Positions 33,152 through 41,004 of a stretch of DNA of 48,055 bases are shown here, in pieces. The DNA comes from Thermodesulfobacteriota bacterium (GTDB lineage: Bacteria > Desulfobacterota > Desulfomonilia > UBA1062), in contig JALOOZ010000007.1 of the NCBI GenBank assembly GCA_025454155.1, forward strand, positions 1-48,055, in the 5' to 3' direction. The notes beneath the pieces were generated by a model. That model did no database searches. It was not told the DNA's origin and saw only the letters and a list, made by a program, of their open reading frames with translations. Within the stretch, counting starts at the first letter, position 1. Every line of letters starts with the position of its first letter. The position numbers were made by a program, and so were the translations under genes.

Positions 33152-33673
33152 ATGACGGGTATAAATGATTTTCAGGGCTCCGGCAGACCGGGAAAGGGGG
33201 ATGTCCTTCCGGTGAAGACATTCAAGGAAATGCGGAAATCAAAGGGGTTGACCATGGGCAAACTGGCAGAGCTCAGCGGCGTCTCGGCAAAGACCGTCTC
33301 CCAGTATGAGCAGAGCCCTCCGGAAAGGCCAAGCAGGAAGGTTCTGGGTAAGATCTCGGGTGCCCTCGGCATAGGCACGGACGAGCTCATGGAGCATGTC
33401 TACCCGTCAAAAAAACCCTCCGGAAACCACAGCGAGGCCGTGTCTGAAGGGACCATCATGCTGGAAGAGGCCCACGTGAACAGAATGGTAAGGCTCATCG
33501 ACAAGGAGCTCGAGGAGCTCAGATACATACTCATGGATAGCTCTGAGCTCGTCGATGATTATCCGGCACTTGCACGATGCATGGATATGATCAATGATGA
33601 TATCGATCTGCTCATAGAGATGAAGGGTCGTTTCCTGGATGAGGGAAACGATAAAGCCACAGGCAGACAATGA
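33152..33673 (+). CDS. XRE-family helix-turn-helix protein
   Basis: TFKEMRKSKGLTMGKLAELSGVSAKTVSQYEQSPPERPSRKVLGKISGALGIGTDELM; alternative GTG start at 33212. Confidence 0.8.
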   Translation: MTGINDFQGSGRPGKGDVLPVKTFKEMRKSKGLTMGKLAELSGVSAKTVSQYEQSPPERPSRKVLGKISGALGIGTDELMEHVYPSKKPSGNHSEAVSEGTIMLEEAHVNRMVRLIDKELEELRYILMDSSELVDDYPALARCMDMINDDIDLLIEMKGRFLDEGNDKATGRQ

Positions 33674-33702
33674 ATGGCAGGAAAGATCCCCTGAAGCGCT
33701 AG

Positions 33703-34359
33703 ATGATCCAGTTCGAGAACGTCACAAAGATCTACCACGACACCGTCTATGCTGTACGGGATATATCCCTGAGTATCGAGAAAGGTGACCTCTGCTTCAT
33801 TGTGGGGCCCTCCGGTGCAGGGAAAACGACACTGCTCAAGCTCATGTTCGGCCTCGAACACCCGTCCAGGGGGACCGTCTCTCTCTTCGGCCGCAATCTC
33901 GAGGCGCTCAATGCATCGAACATCCAGGCCATCAGGAGGCACACGGGGTTCGTTTTCCAGGATTTCAGGCTCATCGACGACTGGACCGTCTATCACAATG
34001 CGGCGATCATCCTGGAGATCCTCGGCAAGCCGGCGATCTACATACGGGGCCGGGTGTGGAGGATGCTGAAGTGGGTGGGCCTCCAGCACAAGGTCTACGA
34101 GCGTGCGAAAAATCTCTCGGGCGGCGAGAGGCAGCGCCTGGCCCTGGTGAGGGCCATTATCCACGATCCTGATATCCTGCTTGCCGACGAGCCGGTGGGA
34201 AGCCTGGATGAATCCATGGCCCGGTACATGATGAACATGTTTCTCAAGCTCAACAAGAAGGGCACAACCATTGTCATCGCGAGCCACCGCCAGGACCCTC
34301 TCATGGATTATGCAAAGGTCATCCGGATGGAACGTGGAGGACTCGCAGGGGACATATAG
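33703..34359 (+). CDS. ftsE: Cell division ATP-binding protein FtsE
   Basis: MIQFENVTKIYHDTVYAVRDISLSIEKGDLCFIVGPSGAGKTTLLKLMFG, LSGGERQRLALVRAIIHDPDILLADEP; followed by FtsX. Confidence 0.93.
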   Translation: MIQFENVTKIYHDTVYAVRDISLSIEKGDLCFIVGPSGAGKTTLLKLMFGLEHPSRGTVSLFGRNLEALNASNIQAIRRHTGFVFQDFRLIDDWTVYHNAAIILEILGKPAIYIRGRVWRMLKWVGLQHKVYERAKNLSGGERQRLALVRAIIHDPDILLADEPVGSLDESMARYMMNMFLKLNKKGTTIVIASHRQDPLMDYAKVIRMERGGLAGDI

Positions 34360-34363
34360 TCGA

Positions 34364-35233
34364 ATGATACGGCTCTACTATATCCTCAAGCTAATCGCGC
34401 GTGGCCTGCGTCTGCGGCCATGGGGGAGCGTGCTTACGCTTGTGGCCTGCTGGTTTGCGCTGTGCCAGCTCTCGCTGGTGTTATCTGCTGTGGATCTCGC
34501 GGACCGTGCGAGCACCCTGCCTGCGACCTCCGGGGCCATGGTGACTTATCTCAAGGAAGGGACACCTCAGAAACGCATTGCCGAGCTGGAACAGACCTTA
34601 CGGTCCCGGACGGAGATATCCAGGATTCAATTCGTCTCACCGGAGCATGGCCTGGAGAAAATGAGGAAATGGCTCGGGCCCGGAAGCCCGCTGGTTGAAG
34701 ACGTGGACCCTCAGATTCTGCCGCAGGCCTTTGAGATAACCCTCCACCGGGATCATGCGGACAGGGCCGCCCAAATAGCGCTTGAACTCAGCAGGCTTCC
34801 CGGGGTGAATGACGTGCGCTTCCGCAGGGGCCTGATCGGATCCATAGCAGGCTCCTTCACCCAGATCGTCATCGGGGCGTCGGTCGTCGGGGCCATCGTG
34901 ATGATATGTCTGGCTCTGGTCATCTTCCTGTCCATCCGTGTCGGTATCGTCTCGCGCAAGCAGGAGATCGAGGTCATGAAGATGCTGGGGGCCAACGCAC
35001 CTTTCATCTATGCCCCCTACATCATCGAAGGGGCAATCTACGGCCTCATCGGGTCGGCAGCGGCGCTGTCCACGACGTCCATGGCGCTGCATTATATGCA
35101 GGTCGGATATCCGGCCCTGCAGACCCTGATCCGTCCATTCGCGGTCCATCAGGTTGCAGGGGTGATTTTCTTCGCCTGTTTCTGCAGCATCACGGGGGCC
35201 ATGCTCGCTATACAGAGGAGCATCGATGTCTAG
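34364..35233 (+). CDS. ftsX: Cell division protein FtsX
   Basis: Permease with FtsX-type core IRVGIVSRKQEIEVMKMLGANAPFIYAPYIIEGAIYGLIGS. Confidence 0.92.
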   Translation: MIRLYYILKLIARGLRLRPWGSVLTLVACWFALCQLSLVLSAVDLADRASTLPATSGAMVTYLKEGTPQKRIAELEQTLRSRTEISRIQFVSPEHGLEKMRKWLGPGSPLVEDVDPQILPQAFEITLHRDHADRAAQIALELSRLPGVNDVRFRRGLIGSIAGSFTQIVIGASVVGAIVMICLALVIFLSIRVGIVSRKQEIEVMKMLGANAPFIYAPYIIEGAIYGLIGSAAALSTTSMALHYMQVGYPALQTLIRPFAVHQVAGVIFFACFCSITGAMLAIQRSIDV

Positions 35234-36287
35234 GAGGCTCGTCCTGGCGGCACTGATCTTCTTCCTCACCCTATCAGGAATTTGCCTGGCCAAGGACGAA
35301 TCAAAGAAAATCAAAGAGCTCGGCAGGAAGGTCCAGGCCATTGATCAGAAACGGCGGACAGAAGAACTGCGGCTGAAGGATATCGACAGGACCATCTCCT
35401 CTGCCCAGGGTGAGATTGCATCCGCCAGCAAGAAGGCAGAGGCCATCAACGAGAAGATCTTCACCCAGAAAGCCCAGATCCGCACCTATCAGAGGGCCCT
35501 GTCACAGTCCCAGGGAGCCTTGAGACAGAAGTGGATCGCCCTGTATAAAGGCGCATACCTCGATATGGTGGATGTGGTGTACACCCATGCCGAGTATTCG
35601 GGATATGTCGACGCCATCATCACCCGGAACATGGAGGAGATGTTGGAGTACCACCACGCGAAACAAAGGCTGCTCGACGCCAAGGTGCGCCTGGATGAGG
35701 CATCCAGGGCCCAGAGGGAGAACCTGAAATCCTGGGGAAAAACGGTCAGCACCCTCAGCAAGGAGCATGAGAAGAAAGCCCTCCTGCTCGCCTCGCTCCG
35801 TAAGGAAAAAGAGACCTACGAGGAACAGATCCAGAAGCTCCTCAAGAAACTGCAGGAGCGGAAGACCGAGGTCCCCAACCGGGGCATGGCCAAACGGATG
35901 GGAGACCTCCCCTGGCCCGTCCAGGGCATCATCGTACGCGGATTCGGGATCACACGGGAGGAGGGGTATGCCCGGATCTCCCATGGCGTGGACATCGAGG
36001 CCCCCGAAGGCGCTCCCGTGAAGACGATCCATGCCGGCACGGTGGCATATTACAGCTGGATTCCGAAATTCGGGAACACCATGATCATAGATCACGGGGG
36101 CGGCCTCTTTTCCGTGTACGGGCACCTCCAGAAGGCCCTGAAGTCGAACGGCGAGTCGGTTGGCGCTCGTGAAGAGGTCGCCATGGTCGGCCAGAGCGGG
36201 GATGTCATGAAACCGACCCTGCACTTCGAGATACGGTACAAAGACAAGCCCCAGGACCCCGTGAGATGGCTTTCCAGGCAACAGTGA
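35226..36287 (+). CDS. EnvC-like murein hydrolase activator (M23 domain)
   Basis: Signal peptide, coiled coil, LytM domain RISHGVDIEAPEGAPVKTIHAGTVAYYSWIPKFGNTMIIDHGGGLFSVYGHL ... PTLHFEIRYKDKPQDPVRWL. Confidence 0.92.
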   Translation: MSRRLVLAALIFFLTLSGICLAKDESKKIKELGRKVQAIDQKRRTEELRLKDIDRTISSAQGEIASASKKAEAINEKIFTQKAQIRTYQRALSQSQGALRQKWIALYKGAYLDMVDVVYTHAEYSGYVDAIITRNMEEMLEYHHAKQRLLDAKVRLDEASRAQRENLKSWGKTVSTLSKEHEKKALLLASLRKEKETYEEQIQKLLKKLQERKTEVPNRGMAKRMGDLPWPVQGIIVRGFGITREEGYARISHGVDIEAPEGAPVKTIHAGTVAYYSWIPKFGNTMIIDHGGGLFSVYGHLQKALKSNGESVGAREEVAMVGQSGDVMKPTLHFEIRYKDKPQDPVRWLSRQQ

Positions 36288-36359
36288 TTATTTTATCCTC
36301 ATGACAGATATGCTATAGGACGATTCAGAATGAAGTACTGCTCAAAGGAAAGGTATTCT

Positions 36360-37649
36360 ATGAGAAATCCTAAGGCAATCCTGCCTGGCCTTATAGTGGC
36401 AGGGCTTGTGGGCTTCCTGTTCTTCCAGCATACTGGAGCCCTCAAGGCTGAGACACCCAGCATCTTCCCCGAACTCCAGAAGTTTACGGACTGTCTCGAC
36501 CTCATCGAGAAGTATTACGTGGAGGAGGTGAAGCCCAGCGCCCTCATCGAGGGGGCCATCAAAGGGATGACGTCGACCCTTGATCCCCACTCCACCTATC
36601 TCTCGAAGGAAGACTACAAGGAAATGCAGATCAGTACCTCGGGCTCCTTCGGAGGGCTCGGCATTGAGCTCGGCCTGCGGGACGGCCAGCTCACGGTCAT
36701 AACACCCATCGAAGGCACTCCCGCCTTCCAGGCAGGCATCAGGCCCGGGGACAGGATCCTCAAGATCGACACGACCTCCACCACCGATATGACCCTGGAA
36801 GAGGCGGTGAAGATCCTGCGTGGCCCCAAGGGGACCAAGGTGACTCTGACCATCGGCCGGGACTCGGCGGAGAAGCCCCTGGAAGTAACCATCACCAGGG
36901 CCATCATCCACATCCAGAGCGTCATCTCCCAGATGCTCGAACCCGGGTATGGCTACATCAAGATAAGGAACTTCCAGGTGGACACCTCCGAAGCGGTGCG
37001 AAAGGCCATGCAGGGCATGCTGAAGTCGGGAACCCTCAAGGGCCTGGTTCTCGACCTCAGGTACAACCCCGGGGGACTGCTTGACCAGGCCATAGCCGTG
37101 AGCGACCTCTTCCTGAGCGAAGGCAAGATCGTCTACACCGACGGCCGAAGGCCGGAAGACCGCCTCGAATATCTCGCCCACAAGGAAGGCACCTTCAACA
37201 GCTTCCCCATCGTGGTCATCATCAACGGCGGTACGGCGAGCGCGGCAGAAATCGTTTCCGGAGCCCTTCAGGACAACAACCGCGCCATCATCGTGGGGGT
37301 CAAAAGCTTCGGCAAGGCCTCGGTGCAGACCATCCGCCCCCTGAGCGACGGGTCAGCCCTCAAGCTCACCATTGCCCGGTACTATACGCCCTCGGGCCGG
37401 TCGATCCAGGCAAAGGGCATAGAACCCGATGTGGCGGTGGAGCAGAAGGTCGCATCCCAGGAATCCACTCAGACCTTCATCCGGGAAAAGGACCTGAAAT
37501 CCCACCTGGAACCCACGGGAGCCGAGCCTGCCGAACAGGGTGACGCTCCGAGCGGGCCCGTGAACCTGGAGCGGGATTTCCAGCTGAAGTATGGACTTGA
37601 CATGCTCAAGACATGGGAGGTGTTCCACCGGATGAAGAAGGCGGCATGA
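36360..37649 (+). CDS. ctpA: S41 C-terminal processing peptidase
   Basis: PDZ plus GGLLDQAIAVSDLFL, INGGTASAAEIVSGALQDNNRAIIVGVKSFGKASVQTIRPL (Ser/Lys dyad). Confidence 0.93.
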   Translation: MRNPKAILPGLIVAGLVGFLFFQHTGALKAETPSIFPELQKFTDCLDLIEKYYVEEVKPSALIEGAIKGMTSTLDPHSTYLSKEDYKEMQISTSGSFGGLGIELGLRDGQLTVITPIEGTPAFQAGIRPGDRILKIDTTSTTDMTLEEAVKILRGPKGTKVTLTIGRDSAEKPLEVTITRAIIHIQSVISQMLEPGYGYIKIRNFQVDTSEAVRKAMQGMLKSGTLKGLVLDLRYNPGGLLDQAIAVSDLFLSEGKIVYTDGRRPEDRLEYLAHKEGTFNSFPIVVIINGGTASAAEIVSGALQDNNRAIIVGVKSFGKASVQTIRPLSDGSALKLTIARYYTPSGRSIQAKGIEPDVAVEQKVASQESTQTFIREKDLKSHLEPTGAEPAEQGDAPSGPVNLERDFQLKYGLDMLKTWEVFHRMKKAA

Positions 37650-38749
37650 GAAAACAGAAGAGGAAGAAGACACCCGGGAAGGCGCTCATCACTGCCGTCA
37701 CCTGCGGCCTCATCGCCCTGATCATCATCGCCACGGGTCTCGTCCTGTTCATCCAGAGACCGTCGCGACCCACGGAACGAATCCCTGGTCCGGAGAAGCC
37801 TGTCACCATCACCAGGCCCCTGATCATGGGAGAAGAGATCCTCATCAAGGGCTGTCTGTACGAGCTGGGCGTTCCGAAAGAGAAGGTCAGCATCAAAGGC
37901 AGGACCGTGCGTGTCACCATGGTGCGGGCGCCTTCCGAAGCCCGCATCCTCAAGGCCTTCTCCGCGCTCGAGCAAGAAGACGGGGTAAAGGTGGGCATGG
38001 AGGATTCTTCCCGCCTGATCGTCACCATGAACGGCCATACCTGGGTGGTCGTCTTCAGCGCCGCCAGGGCTCAGATGGAGACCAGGGCCAGGGTCGCCAT
38101 CATCGTGGATGACATGGGGCAGGATATGGGTATCGCCCGCAAACTCGCAGCAATCGACGCCGACCTCACCTTTGCCGTACTTCCCCACGGGCAGTATTCC
38201 TCGGATGTCGCCCGGTATCTCCACAAGGCCGGAAGACAGGTGCTCCTCCACCTTCCCATGGAAGGCAACGGGAAGAACCCGGGTCCGGGGGCCATCTACG
38301 GCACCACTGCTCCGGACGAGGCCGCCGGGATCCTTCGCGAAGCTCTTGACCTGGTCCCCCATGCGCAGGGCGTGAACAACCACATGGGCTCCGTGGCGAC
38401 CCAGAACAGGGCCATCATGGATGCACTCTTCTCGGTCATCAAGGAGCGGGGCATCTTCTTCGTCGACAGCCTGACCACAGACAACTCGGTGTGCCGGGCT
38501 GCCGCAGAAGAGATCGGGCTGCCCTTCGAGGCCCGCGATGTCTTCCTCGATAACGAACAAACCACCGAATACATATCCGGCCAGATCGAGGACCTTGTCG
38601 CAGCGGCATTACGCCATGGCGAGGCCATAGGGATCTGCCATCCCCATCAGGCCACCTACAGGACCCTGGCCCGCGAGGTTCCGCGACTGGGTGATATAGG
38701 CATCGAGGTGGTGAAGGTCTCCGAACTTGTGGATGAGCCGGACATGTGA
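37646..38749 (+). CDS. Divergent polysaccharide deacetylase family (YibQ-like)
   Basis: RVAIIVDDMGQDMGIARKLAAIDADLTFAVLPHGQYS, LLHLPMEGNG, GVNNHMGSVATQN. Confidence 0.88.
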   Translation: MRKQKRKKTPGKALITAVTCGLIALIIIATGLVLFIQRPSRPTERIPGPEKPVTITRPLIMGEEILIKGCLYELGVPKEKVSIKGRTVRVTMVRAPSEARILKAFSALEQEDGVKVGMEDSSRLIVTMNGHTWVVVFSAARAQMETRARVAIIVDDMGQDMGIARKLAAIDADLTFAVLPHGQYSSDVARYLHKAGRQVLLHLPMEGNGKNPGPGAIYGTTAPDEAAGILREALDLVPHAQGVNNHMGSVATQNRAIMDALFSVIKERGIFFVDSLTTDNSVCRAAAEEIGLPFEARDVFLDNEQTTEYISGQIEDLVAAALRHGEAIGICHPHQATYRTLAREVPRLGDIGIEVVKVSELVDEPDM

Positions 38750-38799
38750 TGCCCGGATTGAACAGGCTGAACGACCCAACCTCCGTGGTCCCGCCTCGA

Positions 38800-38829
38800 T
38801 TGACTCCATCCCGGCCATTGGGATATAGA
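38800..38829 (+). promoter_or_regulatory. sigma70-like promoter of the NusG-like gene
   Basis: TTGACT-N18-TATAGA, 28 nt before ATG 38858. Confidence 0.6.
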
Positions 38830-38857
38830 TGAAGTCGCAAAAAGGTCTGGAGCAGAC

Positions 38858-39358
38858 ATGAAACAGTGGTTCGTGGTACAGACAAATCCCAAGGAGGAAC
38901 ACCTGGCCTCCCTTGTCCTTACCCAGAACGGCATCCCCATCTATCAGCCGTTCATGGAGAAATTCGTGTTTCATGCCAGGAAGAAGACGCTGAAGCGCTA
39001 CCCCCTCTTCCCCAATTACCTCTTCGTGCACATCCCTCCCGTCGAGGAGGAATTCCACAAGATCCGATGGAGCAGGGGCGTTCGGAGGATCCTCATCGAC
39101 AACTACCAGCCCATCCCCATAGAGGACGAGTTCATCACCTCCCTGCAGACTCTCCAGGACAGTCAGAGCGGCGTCATCAAGAAGCCCGTTGAGTTCGAGC
39201 CAGGGGACACGGTACGGATCAAGTCGGGCCCTCTGAAGGATCTCGTCGGGATCTTCGAGGCATGGGGCTCGGATGAAGGCAGGGTGAAGATCCTGATCCA
39301 GATGGTCAACAACCGGGCCAAGGTGGTCATGCACCCCTCCCTCATCGAAAAGGCATGA
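38858..39358 (+). CDS. NusG/RfaH-like transcription antitermination paralog
   Basis: WFVVQTNPKEEHLASLVLTQNGIPIYQPFMEK...RYPLFPNYLFVHI...GDTVRIKSGPLKDLVGIFEAW (NGN + KOW). Confidence 0.88.
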   Translation: MKQWFVVQTNPKEEHLASLVLTQNGIPIYQPFMEKFVFHARKKTLKRYPLFPNYLFVHIPPVEEEFHKIRWSRGVRRILIDNYQPIPIEDEFITSLQTLQDSQSGVIKKPVEFEPGDTVRIKSGPLKDLVGIFEAWGSDEGRVKILIQMVNNRAKVVMHPSLIEKA

Positions 39359-39375
39359 TCCCTTAGGAGGGGCCT

Positions 39376-41001
39376 ATCCAGAAGATCTACGGCAATGGAA
39401 AGACCCTGAAGGCCTCCGATGCCAAGGCCATCGAGCGGCTCTATCGGAGGCGCGTTCCCTTCAATGCCGTCATCTCCCACGAGCTCTGCACGGAGCTGGC
39501 CCGCATATCGGTTGAAGCCGGCATCCAGATCGGCCTGCTCGTCAACCGTCTCGGCGGAGTTGAATACGTGCTCGCCGGCAGCGCCTCGGGCATCTCCATC
39601 CCTGAGTTGAACCGCATGAGGACCCATCCCGGCAGACTCCAGGGACTGAGGCTGATCCACACGCACTTCAAGGACGGACGTCTCACCTTCGAGGACCTCA
39701 CCGACCTTGCCAAGCTCCGCCTCGATATGGTCTACGCCATAGAGGTGCTGGAGGACGGCAGCCCCGGCCTGGCATACGGTGCCCACCTCCTCCCCGCCGA
39801 GGAGGGCGGAACCCTGTGGAAGGTTCTCGACCCGGTGCCCACCTACCGCATCGACATACCCTTCGATGCCTTCATCGAGGCCCTGGAGGGGGAGATCACG
39901 AAGAGGCAGACCCTCCTCGTCCCGGGGGCCCATGCGGACCGGGCCATCCTCGTAGTGGTCTCATCATCGGGCGGGGACATGCTCAAGGATGTCATCGACG
40001 AATTCCAGTCCCTTGCAAAGGCCGCAGAGGTCACGGTGGTGGACACCGTCGTGCAGAAGAGACCGAAGCCGGACCCCCGGTATGTCATCGGCAAGGGCAA
40101 GGTGGCGGACATCTATCTCAGGGCTCTGGCCAAGGACGCCAACCTGCTCGTCTTCGACCATGAGCTCACACCCTCGCAGGCCCGCTCCATCGCCGAGATC
40201 GCGGATATGCGGGTCATCGACCGCACCCAGCTCATCCTCGACATCTTCGCACGCAGGGCCAGGACCAGGGAGGGGAAGATCCAGGTGGAGCTCGCACAGC
40301 TCAGGTACAACATGTCCCGGCTCGTGGGCAAGAACCCCTCTCTGAGCAGGCTGGCAGGAGGCATCGGCACCAGGGGTCCTGGTGAAACCAAGCTCGAGGT
40401 AGACCGTCGTCGCGCCAAGGAGCGAATGGAGCGCCTCGAACGTGAGAACTCCCGGATCAGCCTCAAGAGAAGGATCACCAGGGCCCGCAGGGAAAGGCAG
40501 GGACTGCCCGTGATCTCCATCATCGGCTACACCAACACCGGCAAGTCAACCCTGCTCAATGCCCTGACCAGGAGCAGCGTGCTCACGGCGGACATGCCCT
40601 TCGCCACCCTGGACCCTTCCAGCAAACGACTGCGGTTCCCTAAGGACATCGAGGTTATCATCACCGATACGGTTGGATTTATCCGTGACCTGCCGAAGGA
40701 TCTCCGGGCAGCCTTCATGGCGACACTGGAGGAACTCGAGGACGCCCATCTCCTCCTGGAGGTCATCGACCTCACCGATCCCCACATCGACTACCGCATC
40801 CAGGCCGTGGAAGAGATCCTCAAAGGGCTGAACCTCCAGGACAAGCCGCGCCTGAAGGTATTCAACAAGGCCGACCGGGTCCATAGAAGCACTGCCCGCT
40901 CGTGGGCCGAACGCCATGACGGGGTGATCATTTCGGCCCTGGACAGGGCAACATTGAGAGCACTTATCGAGCGGATGCAGGGATACTTCCTGAAGGTGTA
41001 G
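39376..41001 (+). CDS. hflX: Ribosome-associated GTPase HflX; apparent ATC initiation codon
   Basis: GPGETKLEVDRRRAKERMERLE, IIGYTNTGKSTLLNAL, ITDTVGFIRDLP; N-terminal IYGNGKTLKASDAKAIERLYRRRVPFNAVIS upstream of the GTG (39568) used in ORF track; SD AGGAGG at 39365-39370. Confidence 0.92.
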   Translation: MQKIYGNGKTLKASDAKAIERLYRRRVPFNAVISHELCTELARISVEAGIQIGLLVNRLGGVEYVLAGSASGISIPELNRMRTHPGRLQGLRLIHTHFKDGRLTFEDLTDLAKLRLDMVYAIEVLEDGSPGLAYGAHLLPAEEGGTLWKVLDPVPTYRIDIPFDAFIEALEGEITKRQTLLVPGAHADRAILVVVSSSGGDMLKDVIDEFQSLAKAAEVTVVDTVVQKRPKPDPRYVIGKGKVADIYLRALAKDANLLVFDHELTPSQARSIAEIADMRVIDRTQLILDIFARRARTREGKIQVELAQLRYNMSRLVGKNPSLSRLAGGIGTRGPGETKLEVDRRRAKERMERLERENSRISLKRRITRARRERQGLPVISIIGYTNTGKSTLLNALTRSSVLTADMPFATLDPSSKRLRFPKDIEVIITDTVGFIRDLPKDLRAAFMATLEELEDAHLLLEVIDLTDPHIDYRIQAVEEILKGLNLQDKPRLKVFNKADRVHRSTARSWAERHDGVIISALDRATLRALIERMQGYFLKV

Positions 41002-41004
41002 GCT

